DNA of 64,000 bases from Trissonchulus latispiculum (taxonomy: Eukaryota; Nematoda; Enoplea; Enoplida; Ironidae): NCBI GenBank assembly GCA_030248195.1, contig JASAND010015452.1, forward strand, positions 1-64,000, written 5' to 3'. Positions 1 to 10,941 of the stretch are shown here, piece by piece; within the stretch, counting starts at the first letter, position 1, and every line of letters begins with the position of its first letter. Below the pieces are notes generated by a model that saw nothing but the letters and a program-made list of their open reading frames with translations, was not told the DNA's origin and did not search any database. The translations under genes and the position numbers were made by a program.

Positions 1-1
1 C

Positions 2-1087
2 AAACTCCCTCTTCAGAGAAATAGGCGAGCCGTCGGTACCATCATTGGTATAGTTGGACTTGGTATGGCCATATCCAATACTGTTAATCTGGGATCCGTA
101 AAGGATAAGGTCAATGCCGTCATTGAAGCAACCCAGAAACTGGATGAACTGGTGATTGCTCATAACGAAACCTTAGAGAAGCTAGTGGAAGCGAATGAGC
201 AAATTTACTCTTTCATGCATTACTCCGTACAAGAATTAGTTGGACTGATCAATTCTGCACGATGTGAAGCCTTGACCATGAGTACTCAGGTGCAGTATTC
301 ATTAATTGTGTCCAATTTCGAGCATTCCGTTAAGCACAGTATTGATAGCGTCATGACTGCTGGATTGGACGGACGGATTTCTCCTAGTCTTATCAACTAC
401 AAAATCATCCGTGACATAGTGAATGGGCATGCTCAACTTAACCAAACAATTTTAAGGGACGAACCTAGCTTAATCTACAGATTTGGGAAGATCTATCCTG
501 TACGAATGGACATCAGAAAACTACTTTTCGGGTTCATTATGGAAATACCCACTCCCACACGAGAAGATGTGGCACCTATTTACGAGGTCAGTAATGTTGG
601 ATATAATGATCCCTCAAGTCATGCCCAGATGAAGGCCCCAGTTCCTCGCTTCGTCAGACACGAAGTTACGCATCGTAACTCCGAATTCTCTGAAGTTAAA
701 CTTGAAGAATGCCAATCATCACCGGGACTATGGGTTTGTGGACCGGAATCGTTGGTTTCAACACCCCAATCAGCCTGTCTCAAAGCCATTGTCTCAGCCA
801 CTCCCATTGATTCCGCAAATTGTAGGCAACAGATGATGGTGAAGGTTTTAACTCCCGATACAGATTTTGCCTCCACACCAGCAGGTGTATTAATCAGAAC
901 CAGCCATTCCGAAATCATGCTGACCCAAACTCCACAATTACAACATGTGTCACGTGGAGAAACAATTGCAGTACCCAGTAATGGTGTATTATGGATATAT
1001 GCACTTCCCCAGGGGTGCATAAGGGGAGGGGGGAACCAGACGTATATAATGGCAAACTGTTACAGCCTGCACGCAGCGTGGACATAA
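2..1087 (+). CDS. Envelope/fusion-glycoprotein-like protein, C-terminal part, open at left edge
   Basis: An open frame runs from base 2 to a TAA at 1085-1087. The upstream codons, before the first ATG at 65, encode a basic Arg-X-Arg-Arg site resembling a furin cleavage site. A Gly/Ala/Ile-rich hydrophobic stretch follows, then a long heptad-like helical region, an 'L-x-G-x-I-S' region, and a Cys-rich C-terminal half (seven Cys, three N-x-T sequons). This order (cleavage site, fusion-peptide-like segment, coiled coil, Cys-rich stem) is that of class I fusion proteins such as the F/Env proteins of baculoviruses and errantivirus-type retroelements. No transmembrane segment or tail is present: the frame stops just after a G-rich tract, so the copy looks 3'-truncated or degraded. 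No pol or gag lies next to it in the window. It could be a retroelement env, an endogenised viral gene, or an exon of a captured host gene. The protein-like composition is firm; the family is an inference. Confidence 0.5.
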   Translation, partial: KLPLQRNRRAVGTIIGIVGLGMAISNTVNLGSVKDKVNAVIEATQKLDELVIAHNETLEKLVEANEQIYSFMHYSVQELVGLINSARCEALTMSTQVQYSLIVSNFEHSVKHSIDSVMTAGLDGRISPSLINYKIIRDIVNGHAQLNQTILRDEPSLIYRFGKIYPVRMDIRKLLFGFIMEIPTPTREDVAPIYEVSNVGYNDPSSHAQMKAPVPRFVRHEVTHRNSEFSEVKLEECQSSPGLWVCGPESLVSTPQSACLKAIVSATPIDSANCRQQMMVKVLTPDTDFASTPAGVLIRTSHSEIMLTQTPQLQHVSRGETIAVPSNGVLWIYALPQGCIRGGGNQTYIMANCYSLHAAWT

Positions 1088-1660
1088 TTTTCAAAAATTT
1101 TCGCGATATTTACTCGATTTTTACGTAATTTACCCCAGGGTTTTTCAAAATTTTACCTGTGCTTATTTTGTGCTTCTTTAGAAAATGCGTTTTTTTAAAA
1201 ATTCTGTGTTTTCCTGAAATTCGCTTATCGCAGTATTAACACGTTTTGAACGGTTTTTTACAGCATTTACAACTATATTCAGCATTTTTAGCGTGTTAGG
1301 AAATACAAAACATATATTGCTTGCTTAGTCTTTATAAAGGACATTTCAATGTTCTGAACGTTAAATATTTGTGTTGAAGACGTCTTTTTGCGCTACAATG
1401 GGGGATCTGGGAGGGGGGATGGAGCCTTCCAGACATTGAGAATTTTTTGAAATTGAACCAAATTGAATCTTTTGGTTTGAAATCCTTCAAAACTTTTCGA
1501 CATTATATATATTTCATTTCCGTCATTTTTTGAATTTGGAAACATAATTTCGTAGAATAATATGTTTATACAGCCCAAATGGCTGCGTTGCTTAGAATAA
1601 TGAAGGCTACACTAAAACTGATGCCCAGACGAAAACAAACAGAAGTAAAAACAGTGTATA
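1088..1660. other. AT-rich non-coding stretch
   Basis: I see no gene here. The sequence is AT-rich with short T runs and a G-rich patch near 1400-1420. The one minus-strand open frame (1393-1578) has no recognisable motif and low-complexity composition. Confidence 0.4.
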
Positions 1661-1664
1661 TATA

Positions 1665-2760
1665 GTCAAGCGGGAAAAAAACCCACTTTTTTTCTTGGAC
1701 CAGAACTTTTGACTGGTTTGGGTTAGCAGGACTTTGATACTATATTTAATTAGGGTTTGCCCTAAGCTTTCGAATGAGGTATATATAGTTTGTCTCCCTA
1801 GACCCTGCCGTTATGGAGAAATTAAAGTTTTCCGTGTCGGGAAAAAACCCAATGCGGGAAAAAACCCATCGGCGGAAAAAAAACCCACCCGGATTTTTTG
1901 CTGGAAGCGTGCCAGAACAATTTTGACGGTGCCATTCGAAAGAGCGGGTTGTGTTTAGTAGGTCTACATCGAAAAATACCAACATTTTTGAAAATTTTCA
2001 GAAAAAATTGAATTTTGAAAATTTTGTATGTTTAACACGTAAACATAGGCAAATTTTGGAAATTTTTAAAAATTGTTTATTTTTGGCAGTTCAAGCATCC
2101 TATCGTGTAGAAAACGTGTTTTTCCTGTATTTAGAGCCAAACTAGACCCATTTTAAGGCAAAAATAAGCATTTTTGGCCAAAATTGAAATTTTGGCTTGA
2201 AATGGCACCATGTCCGATTTAGACCCCCTGGACCACCCATAACAGAACGAACCCGGGTAAAACCTATACCAATTTAATCTATAGGCTCTATTAAACAAAT
2301 GTATGTATTAGTTTGACCTTTCCTGTTAACGGCTAGAAAAATATTCAATTTTGAAAAGTGGGTTTTTTTCCCGCCGATGGGTTTTTTCCCGCCAACTCTA
2401 GGTCACCCCCAGGTCGCACCGGAGGGGTTAGAGCAGTGTGGCATATATCATCATGAAGCCCAGCAGATGGCCTACACATACATACTATCCGCTTTGGTCT
2501 AGGTCTTTCCAGTAGTTCAGGGTGGCCAGCCAAAGATTGCCAAATTTCGGCACTTGGACGGACCAAAATTTTCGAAAATTTCAAAGTCCCAAAAAATTTG
2601 CAGGGAAGCAGTGGGAACAACAATAATGCAGCCTCTAGGGTTATTTTTGACGCTCTTCAAGATAGGCTATTAAAATCCTATATAGCTCACACCGGTAAGC
2701 CCACACTGGAGGTGGGTTTTTTCTTCCCGCATATTGAAATGGGTTTTTTTCCCGCTTGAC
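1665..2760. mobile_element. Non-autonomous DNA element T1, TATA target duplication, G3A6-7C3 motif arrays
   Basis: The ends are perfect 20-bp inverted repeats, GTCAAGCGGGAAAAAAACCC at 1665-1684 and its complement at 2741-2760. Both are flanked by TATA (1661-1664 and 2761-2764). The same GGGAAAAAACCC-like motif recurs inside: three copies at about 1841-1893 pointing inward from the left, and inverted copies near 2358-2393 and 2713-2735. Length is 1,096 bp. No transposase is encoded. The element at 4433-5554 has the same architecture and a shared internal stretch (ggtatata...ctccctagaccctgccgtta here). The superfamily is not assigned: a 4-bp TATA duplication, or a TA duplication plus a TA at the tips, are both possible. 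Confidence 0.75.
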
Positions 2761-2764
2761 TATA

Positions 2765-3326
2765 CATGATATGTACGTATATACATGGTATGTATAAAAA
2801 CAGTGTAGAGGATATTTGCGCCGAAGGCGCAAAATTTTTTGGAAAAACTTAAAAATTATGCTTAAAATCAATAAAAATTTGCTCCTTCAGGTGAAAATTT
2901 GAGTGTGCTTTTTAGTGTTTTTTTAAAAATTTTGTGTTTTTTAAAAAAGTGTGCGAAAACACAATAAAAACACAAAAAACAGTGATTTACCCCTGTCTAG
3001 CCCCAGCGTTTTAAACCTTTCAACAGCAAAGTTTTTAGCATTCTCAAAAAACTCAGCTCAAAAAGCCCAGCTGAGGAGCGCACTTAGGGGGAGGGGGCGG
3101 CCGCCTCACCCCGAAACCAGAAGGAAAAATTTTATTGTCGGTGCGCGGGGCGGACAAAAAATTCAAAGATTTTGACTTCATCTTTCCTTAATTTACCCTT
3201 ATTTCAGTGTTTTAATCCTTTCAATAGCAACTACTTTTAAGACCTTCGAAAAATTTTTCAGCTTCGGAAGGGCGTCGCCCCAGACCATCCAAATTATTCT
3301 GTGGTTCCCCCCCGTACAAAAAAATT
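2765..3326. other. Low-complexity spacer with hairpin-type GC/AT repeats
   Basis: Non-coding. It contains a short GC hairpin followed by A/T runs near 2818-2840 (gcgccgaaggcgcaaaattt). The same kind of motif recurs at 8770 and 10977. A G/C-rich patch lies at 3075-3115. I see no gene. Confidence 0.4.
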
Positions 3327-3731
3327 TCAAAGAGCGCCACTTCTCCACCACATGAAATGGCATAACACTACACTGACGTACTTGAAGCGCTGCTCAGCAA
3401 CCACATAAAACCAGGAAACTTCAGGCTGACACAGATGCTTCCGACAGAAGACCAGACGTTCCGGCGGAAGGGCACTGGAACTGGCACAGCCCGGTTCTGG
3501 GCTCCAAATTGAACAGATGTCACCAACCGATGACAGGGCTACCTGTTGTGCCAGCTGGACAAAGCTTAGAGCATCACCAGCTTTGGAAGCAACTGGGACT
3601 ACAGGGGTAGGACAGCTCCCACTGTCCTGTTCAACTGTGCAGTCACAGTCGTCAGACAGTTTCATAGAGGAAAATGGCTGATGTGGATCCAAACTGTCAG
3701 GAACCAAAACGGGCTGTTCAGCTTCAGTCAT
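3327..3731 (-). CDS. Hypothetical 134-residue open frame
   Basis: The frame starts at an ATG at 3731 and ends at 3327. Composition is more balanced (about 50% GC, acidic Ser/Pro-rich N-terminal half, several Cys and Trp later) than the AT- and G-run-rich DNA around it. That is the only reason to list it. I recognise no domain. It sits between two mobile elements and could be a leftover exon, a transposon-derived fragment or chance. No promoter or splice evidence is visible. Confidence 0.2.
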   Translation of the reverse strand: MTEAEQPVLVPDSLDPHQPFSSMKLSDDCDCTVEQDSGSCPTPVVPVASKAGDALSFVQLAQQVALSSVGDICSIWSPEPGCASSSALPPERLVFCRKHLCQPEVSWFYVVAEQRFKYVSVVLCHFMWWRSGAL

Positions 3732-3959
3732 AGCGGCACATTATAAATTTGCCAGATTGAGTGAATCCGCATAAATGCACATTATACGTACGTACAGGTA
3801 TGTAGGTATTTCCTCAAATAACTTCAGTGCTGTCTACAAAGAAAAACAATATATACTCCATGATGGTAATAGCCACAAGTCCCAACCTTAACAAAATGTG
3901 AGTTTGGCTGCCGAGACCCAACTCCTCCGACTACGGTGCGGAATATAGTCGACCCACCC

Positions 3960-4330
3960 AAAATCCAGGGTATTTTTTAGGGATTTTTTTCCGGGGGGGG
4001 GGGCCGGGCCCGGGGGGGGGGGAAGAATTTTTTGCAAAAATGAGCCAAAAAATGGTATATACGTATTTTTTGGCGTATTTTGCATGGTGAAACGCAAAAA
4101 GTTCTCAAAAATGCCAGGATTTAAGCTAAAAATAGCTATTTTTACGAAAATATCTCCGGCGCAGCAGGAAAATTTTTGAAAATTGGCCTATTTTTGGCAA
4201 AAATTTGGGCCTCCAAAAAATCCCGGGGGGGGGGGAGCAAAAATCCCGGGAGGGGGCAATTTCGGGGGGAGGCATTTTCGGGGGGGGAAGGTCAATTTCG
4301 GGGACCCTGTAAAAATACCCTGAAAATCTG
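3960..4330. repeat. G/C homopolymer-rich dispersed repeat, copy 1
   Basis: Several runs of 9-12 G occur (3990-4022, 4223-4284), separated by AT-rich text. The part at about 4030-4215, ending in gtttttggcaaaaa-like and tttgggcc words, matches 6590-6770 in order and spacing, so this is a dispersed repeat. All open frames crossing it are homopolymer artefacts. Confidence 0.55.
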
Positions 4331-4432
4331 ACCCTCGGACAACTCCGGACCGGACCAAAATTGAAATTTGTGCTGGTAGCACACAAGTGCACTGCCTACA
4401 CGCAGCATCCCGCCAGCCACTATATACGTATA

Positions 4433-5554
4433 GAGGTCGGGGGAAAAAACCAAGGTAGTCACTTTTTGGACTCTGCAGAACTACCCAGTGGAGCAATCCG
4501 GCTATAAATTATTTTCTTATCAAGCCCTGTCTAGACTGTCATTTTGGTATATAAATCGCCTCTCTAGGTCCTGTCGTTAATTAGTAATTAACCGTTAATT
4601 AGCCGGGGTAAAAAAACTAATGGCGGGGAAAAAACTAACCGGTGGGAAAAAACCAACCCCAGTATTCGGTCAGGGTAACTCATATTAGCGATTTTATGCA
4701 TGCAACAGGTTAAATCGGCGTCGCTGACTTCATATCTGCACTTATTTTTGCGTTATTCCGTATAATAAGTGAGAAAATCAAACATCAATATTTGCAGCAT
4801 CAACTGGCTAGGTTTCATCAAATTTGCCAGTTTCTATGTTAAAATGCAAAAATTTGTAAATCTTTCGAAATTCGATGAAATAAATTAAAATAAACGTTGT
4901 TTCAGTGTTTTTTCGCGTATTTCTTTGTCCCAGAGTACTTTTTGGCCGCTTTAGCTGAGCCAAACAGCCGATCTGCCGAAATGAGGTTTTTACCGGCTAA
5001 CACAAAATTGCCAAGTCCAAATGCAATTTTGAGCTGTTCACGTGAAAGAACACATTAAACTTGCTATGTGCATGACTTTTGAGCAACTAAGAACCATTTT
5101 TGGGAGTTTGGCAGCAAAAGCAAAAATTGGTTTTTTCCCACCCCTTGGTTTTTTCCCATTTTGTCGAAATTCTGCTGGCAACTTGCCAAGCGTCGCAGGA
5201 AGGCGAAACCGACATTTTTGGAAAGAGCACATGTTGTTCTCATAGAAAGTATTAAAAGTTATTATCTAACTGCTATGGAAAATTTTTTACAGGCCTTCAA
5301 AAATAGGCAAATTTTGAATTTTGGGGGGGTCAAAAATGCCAAAATTTTCAAAATGTCACAAAATGCTCAAAGGTGGTCCGATTTAGCTCAAATTTGGTAT
5401 GGTAGGTGGGATGGGCCCTACCAACTTGCATGCAAAATTTGAGCCCGCTAGCTCATCCCCATCGCCCAAACAACGGGGGGTTGGTTTTTTTACCCACCAC
5501 TTGCGGGTTGGTTTTTTTCCCCACCACTTGCGGGTTGGTTTTTTCCCCGACCTC
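4433..5554. mobile_element. Non-autonomous DNA element T2, same family as T1
   Basis: Inverted ends GAGGTCGGGGGAAAAAACC (4433) and its complement (ending 5554, one G fewer) are flanked by TATA at 4429-4432 and 5555-5558. Motif arrays lie at matching distances to those of T1: three gggg(t)aaaaaa-type copies at 4606-4660 (173 bp in, against 176 bp in T1), inverted copies at 5130-5158, and a triple array at 5479-5547. Length is 1,122 bp. The internal block ggtatataaatcgcctctct...ctgtcgtta parallels T1. No transposase is encoded. Confidence 0.75.
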
Positions 5555-5831
5555 TATACGCACGCGCAAGCGGAACGAACAACGCGCTTTATAAATGACC
5601 ACGCACTACCGGAGCTTTCGCCAAGGTGAAATCGCGACTGATCTGGCAAAAGGGCGTATCTAGTCCAAACGGCCATTTTTCGTTTTTTTGCAAAATCGGG
5701 TTCTGTACACATTAAACTTTCATTTGGCGAAAAGACCTATTTGAAATTCCTTAAGATAAGGCCTCTAGAGGCTTTTGTCACTGCGGCGCAATTGCAAAAA
5801 CCTTCAAAGTTGTTCTGGCAAAAGGGCTTAA

Positions 5832-5895
5832 AACACCTTACGCCCTTTCTCCCCTTATGTTTTAACACCTTACGCCCTTTCTCCCCTTATGTTTT
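5832..5895. repeat. Two direct copies of a 32-bp unit
   Basis: The word aacaccttacgccctttctc and its continuation occur at 5832 and again at 5864, giving two head-to-tail 32-bp copies with no differences seen. It is non-coding and the surroundings to 6590 hold no gene. Confidence 0.85.
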
Positions 5896-6589
5896 ACTCA
5901 TAAACTATCATGTCGTCCTTAACAAAAATGGGCAAAAAGGCGTAAGTGAGCTTTCAATTTTTGGTGGTAGAAGGATTCAGCTATTTTGTCATAAATGGTA
6001 GATAGTTTCAAGCTGCTTCGTTTTAAATGTATATAGTCGCCGTTATTGTTAAAGAACGTAGAACCAATTGTACAGCTACATTGATTTGATTAGAGATAGA
6101 AACTTATCAGCAGACCTATCATCCGCCCTTCTTTATCACAACATTGATTTAGGCAACAGAAATAGTTAGTGGCTGATCAATTATTATTAATCGCTTGTTA
6201 TAAAAGTGACTAAAGCTAGTGTTAATATTTGCTTCACCACTGCGAACAACAAAAAATGACTTCAAAGAAGCTTCACCTAAAGGTTTTAGTATATTGATCC
6301 AAAAGGGTTCAAATAGACGGAAAGTTGTTGTTGTAAGAGGCTCCATTTTAGCATGGCTATTGTGTAACTAGCACAACATGCCGCAACAATTTTAAGCTTA
6401 AATACAGCTATTTTTTTGAGTGTTTACCTTAAAAATGCTAATTTTTCGCTAACAATTTTGGTACCTGTGGCTCGCCCCCCCCCCCACTTCCCCCTCCCTA
6501 GGGGGGGGGGCGAAGCTCCCCCCACATTCAAAAACCTAAAAAAATGCCAGTTCTTAGGGTTTTTTCGGGGGAAATTCCCATTGGAAGAC

Positions 6590-6770
6590 TTGTTTGCAAT
6601 GATAAGCTAAAAATTGGTATTTTCGGAGTATTTTACACGTAGAAAGGCAAAAAGATCTCAAAACACCAGTATGTAAGCTAAAAATCGCCATTTTTAAGAA
6701 AATATCTCCGGAGCCGGGGAATTTTGGAAAGTTTGCCGGTTTTTGGCAAAAATTTGGGCCCCCCGAAAAA
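6590..6770. repeat. Dispersed repeat, copy 2
   Basis: This stretch matches 4030-4215 in the same orientation: ...gcaaaaagatctcaaaacac, taagctaaaaatcgccattt, atatctccggagccgggg, tttttggcaaaaatttgggc. It is preceded by the C/G-run segment 6470-6520, as copy 1 is preceded by G runs. Confidence 0.55.
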
Positions 6771-7008
6771 TGCGTTATAGCAAGATTAACAAAAATGGCT
6801 AAAATTTGATTTTTGGCTTCGCAAAACTAAACCAAATCGATTATAAACGTTGAGGACCCTTGGATAGGTATTGGGCTAAGCTTTAAACCACCCCAGTTTA
6901 CCCCAGTTTCGTTGCTCTACGACCTATGTATATATATACCTGTAAATAACAGCTGGGTTAATTTTACTGGGGGGGGGCAAACCACCCCAGTTTCGTTGCT
7001 CTACAGCC

Positions 7009-8236
7009 TATTATTATTATTATTATTATTATTATTAAGAATTTAACAAGCAAAAGAACAACGTAAAGAATAGTGCAACACTACGTATATATTATGCCTA
7101 ACATCAAACAAGGTTTCCTTTAATGCTCTTTAAAAGGAAAATAAGGTGTCGGCATCAACTACTCTTTGAGGTAAATTATTCCAAGTATGAATTACCCGGT
7201 AGGCAAACAACGCTTGAACCCCGGTCAGGTTAATTTTCGGTAATCTTAACTTATAAGAATGGCCACGTGTTGTTCTAACTGATACTACATTTTGTAAAGT
7301 AAACAGATCTGAAGCCTCGATATCTATAAGACCGTGCAGAACTTTATACACCAGCACCATATCTCGATAAACTCGACGCTGTTGAAGAGACTCAGTTTGA
7401 AAAAAGTTGATTCTATCCGAATAACTCATGTCCTGATTTCTCATAATGAGACGGGTAAAACGCCTTTGTACATTCTCGATTAAATCTATGTCTTTCTTCA
7501 GGGAGGGGTTCCAAACTTCACTTGCTGTTTCAAGAATGGGCCTAACACACATTAAGAAAAGTTTAAATTTTAAAAATGGATCTTCCGTAACAAAATTATA
7601 AATGACACAGTTTGAAACTTTATAGCTCTTACGAGCTATAAGAGCACAGTGTTCAGAAAATTTTAGATTGTGCTGAATTACTACACCTAGGTCACGCATT
7701 GAGTTAGAGGTTTCAACAGTATTTCCATGAATGGTATACTCAACACTTGGATTAACCGAACCAACATGAATAACTGAACATTTATGAACAGCTAAATCCA
7801 GCTGCCAAGTATTAAACCATTCACAGACTCTGTTTAAATCATCTTGTAAATTCAAGTTGTGTTCACCTTTTTAAACCCGAGATTATAACTTGACATCATC
7901 AGCATACATAAAAATAGAAGCGTTTTCAATATATAACTTCAGGCAAATCGTTTATATATATATAATATAAGAATAAAGTCGGGCCTAAAACAGAGCCTTG
8001 AGGGACCCCACTATCCAAGATAGACCAAGAAGACAAACACTCATCGACTTTAACTCTTTGTCTTCTATTATATACATAAAAAATTTCGTAACCACCTAAG
8101 CAAGTTCCCCCCAATACCATACATCTTCAATTTTGAAATCAGTTTCGTGTGGCTCACAGAATTAAAAGCTTTCTTAACATCCAAAAATAGTATATCGACA
8201 TACCCTTTTTTATCTATAATTTGTCCCCATGTATAT
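7009..8236 (-). pseudogene. LINE reverse transcriptase, C-terminal two thirds with TAA-repeat tail (frameshifted)
   Basis: Read on the minus strand from 8236, three adjoining frames carry successive non-LTR RT blocks. These are LDVKKAFNSVSH (8190-8150), SGVPQGSVLGP followed by INDLP (about 8015-7945), and the catalytic YADD box (about 7900). Then come W-F-x-T-W-Q-L-D-L, RDLGVVIQ, VRPILE..VWNP, VQRRFTRLI and WNNLP in the frame 7855-7130. This is a CR1/Jockey/I-like RT. Frameshifts near 8120 and 7925 and a stop near 7893 disable it. The minus-strand 3' end is a (TAA)n tract at 7009-7037, the kind of tail several LINE clades carry. The missing N-terminal RT portion is at 11436-12000. Confidence 0.85.
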
Positions 8237-8790
8237 ACCTGTAACCTATGTATATACCTGTAACCAGGCGCGTAGCCAGGGGGGGGGAATGGGGGAATCC
8301 CCCCCCGAAATTGTGTTGCCCCCAGGAATTTTTTCCTGCCATGTGTAAACGCCCATTTTTCAAAAACATTTTCGCGCCTTCGCCGCGAAATAAGTCTATT
8401 GTACCATTATAATAAGTGTTTCGCGCGAAAAATTAGTGCCAGTTACCCTATTTGGTGTAGTTTGACCGCCTTCTGCATCATTTGGGTGCACAAACACGCA
8501 CTGCGCCTTAAATATTATTGTAATTTCAACGAATGTTCTGTAAAAATTCCACGAAAATCACGAAATAGAAAAATTTCTCAGCTTCTGGGGGGCTCCAGCA
8601 GTGGCGGATCCAGGGGGGGGGGCCGGGGCCCCCCCTTTGCGATTTGGGCCCCCTCCTTTGACATTCCGGGCCCCCCCCCCCTAGAAAAATTTTTCAGCTG
8701 TTTATATGCATAGTTTGAGTGAAAATTAAGCATAATTTTAGTAAATTTCACATATTTTTTAAAAAATTTCGCCTGCGGCGCACTTATATA

Positions 8791-9039
8791 CAGTACATTT
8801 CATGAAATCCAGGACTGGTGGCGTAATTTCCAAATTGGCGAAATATCGCGAAGTGACGGTAATTTTCGCCAAAATTGGCGAAAAGTCTTGTTTAATTGGC
8901 GACAATTCTGGTTTTTTTCGCCAACTTTGTTCCAAGTTTTCGCCAACTATGCCGAAAATTGCTAATACTTCGCGACATTTTGCTGTTTTCGCCAATTTGG
9001 AAATTACGCCATCAGTCATGGATTTCATGAAATGTACTG
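8791..9039. mobile_element. Tc1/mariner-type fold-back MITE, 249 bp
   Basis: It starts CAGTACATTTCATGAAATCC, ends with the complement, and is flanked by TA. The inverted arms extend about 57 bp with only two mismatches seen (aggactggtgg against atgactgatgg). The interior repeats the word ttggcgaaa/tttcgccaa in both orientations. It is nested inside H2. Confidence 0.75.
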
Positions 9040-9068
9040 TATATATACTTCTGTGCTGTTTTATTACC

Positions 9069-9090
9069 TATATATATATATATATATATA
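9069..9090. repeat. (TA)11 microsatellite
   Basis: An uninterrupted run of alternating T and A inside element H2. Confidence 0.9.
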
Positions 9091-10137
9091 CGTAGTTCTG
9101 TGACAGAACTTCTGTCTGTTAAAGTGTCTTCTATTTTGTTTCCTTTCCTGTTTTGTAAGTATATAATTGTACTCAACGCTTTCATTTTATTGCCGGATTG
9201 ATAATTGGCAGCTTCTAAAAGTGCTCTAGAATAAATTGTGTAAGTGAAAAATTCAGAAAAGCATGCAATTCCCGTTTCGTTTTGGTTTTCCACTAATCGA
9301 TTATACAACTCAATCTCATTTTAAGTCTTAACTACTCTTTTATTCTTTTTAAACATTTGAATTGCTGAATTTTCCTCGATTTCAAAAAATTCTTCAACTT
9401 CTGGGGGGCTCCGCCCCCCAGGCCCCCTTGTTTTGCACATTATCTTTCTTGCCCTTGTACACTTGTCCTGTTTATTGTCACCATTCCTTGTATATACTAT
9501 TTTACTGCAAGTTTTTCATTTCGTAAGTTACTATACTATATGTACATATACGTATATCTCCATTTTATTTATTTAATCTTTTCAAAAGTTTGCATGACGG
9601 ATTTTTTTCAAATTTCAAAAAATTTTTCAACTTCTGGGCGGCTCTGCCCCCCAGACCCCCCGTGTGCTTGTTGTGTAAATTCTCCATGCTTTGCTTCACT
9701 CGCGGGTTATAGTTGTTTTCAACTTGGCAAGTTAACTACCCTTTCCATACGCAATTTTAATTTAGTAAAAATATTTTGTTCCTGGAAAAAGAAATTTTTA
9801 CCCCCCCCCTCCCGGAAAAATTTGGTTACCCCCCCCCACCCCCGGGAAAAATTTTTCAGCGGGCCCCCCCCCTTTTCAAAATCCTGGATCCGCCACTGCT
9901 CCAGACCCCCCAAAAAAATTTTGCATTCCCCCCCCGAAATTTTTTCTGGCTACGCTAGTGCCTGTAACTAACAGCTGGGTTAATTTTACTGGGGGGGGGG
10001 GGCGTCCCCAGGGGCGGATACAGGGGGGGGGGCCGGGCAGGTTCCCGGGAAATTTTGGTTGGGGGGGCAAACTTCGAAAATTTGGTGGTCGACCCCCGAA
10101 ATGTGATGGGGAATAGTAGTAATACCACCCCGCGAAC

Positions 10138-10607
10138 CATACATGTAGGTGTACCAGGCTACAGTTTGCCCCCTGTGAGACCCCACCCCCACGGAGAGGC
10201 CAGACCCCCCACCCCCCATACCCGACCTCGACTACTCCCCCCCCCCAAGCCGAGCTCAGACCCCCTCCCCCTAAAATGGGGTCCAAACAAGAGAAAAAAT
10301 GCTAAATTTTTGCAAAAATTTTTGCAATTTTTCAAAAATTTTCTGAAAAAATTGTCTAGAAACAGTCAAAAACGATAAGAAATAGGTTTTAAAACGCAAT
10401 ACGAGTGGTTTTTTTATTAGATTTTTGTCGAAAATAGTCGATTTTATGTCCAAAAAGGGCCATTTTTAGCTGAAAAAATTTGGGTACAGTTTGGGTACAG
10501 TTTTTTTTTGAAAATTCCCTATTTTTGAGACCCCCCCAAGCCTTTTTAGGACTTTTTACTCACCCCCCCCCCCCCAACCCAAACAGGTGGTACACCGTAC
10601 ACCTATG
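10138..10607. mobile_element. hAT-like MITE H3, CATA family
   Basis: The element begins CATACATGTAGGTGTACC and ends with the inverse of CATAGGTGTACGGTGTACC. The perfect 8-bp duplication CCGCGAAC lies at 10130-10137 and 10608-10615. Length is 470 bp. C/G runs dominate the ends and the interior is AT-rich. Open frames here are low-complexity artefacts. Confidence 0.75.
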
Positions 10608-10812
10608 CCGCGAACCCCCCCCCCCAAATTCGGACCTCAGAAAATTCAAAAAACGGCCTAAAAACGCAAAATTTTCTGTATTTTAACGCTTTTTTAGTCA
10701 AAACAAGGCTTGTTTTTATCGTTTTAGGCGTGTTTACACGCCAATTTACACAAAATTTTCAAAAAATGACCATTTTTTAGCACAATTTAGCTAACTTTTT
10801 GGCCCCAAAAAG

Positions 10813-10902
10813 CATAGGTGTAATTGGGGGGAGGTTTGGGGGGGGGGTAACCCCCCCAGCCATTTTTCCAAACCACCCCCAAAAATTTTTTGGGGCCCCC
10901 CG

Positions 10903-10941
<39 letters not shown>

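Larger units (their letters stand above)
8600..9897. mobile_element. hAT-like element H2 nested in H1
   Basis: The ends are AGTGGCGGATCCAGGGGGGG and, at the right, the inverse of AGTGGCGGATCCAGGATTTT. The flanking 8-mers are GCTCCAGC (8592-8599) and GCTCCAGA (9898-9905), 7 of 8 matching. Length is 1,298 bp. The interior carries two copies of a ttcaacttctgggsggctc hairpin segment (near 9390 and 9630), a small mariner-type MITE and a TA microsatellite. No transposase is encoded. Confidence 0.7.
8265..9960. mobile_element. hAT-like MITE H1 (outer), interrupted by H2
   Basis: The left end is CAGGCGCGTAGCCAGGGGGG and the right end reads, inverted, CACTAGCGTAGCCAGAAAAA. Both are flanked by a perfect 8-bp duplication CCTGTAAC (8257-8264 and 9961-9968). 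An 8-bp duplication with ends starting CA is the hAT signature. Without the inner element (8600-9897) the original MITE was about 400 bp. It sits inside the LINE RT. Confidence 0.75.
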
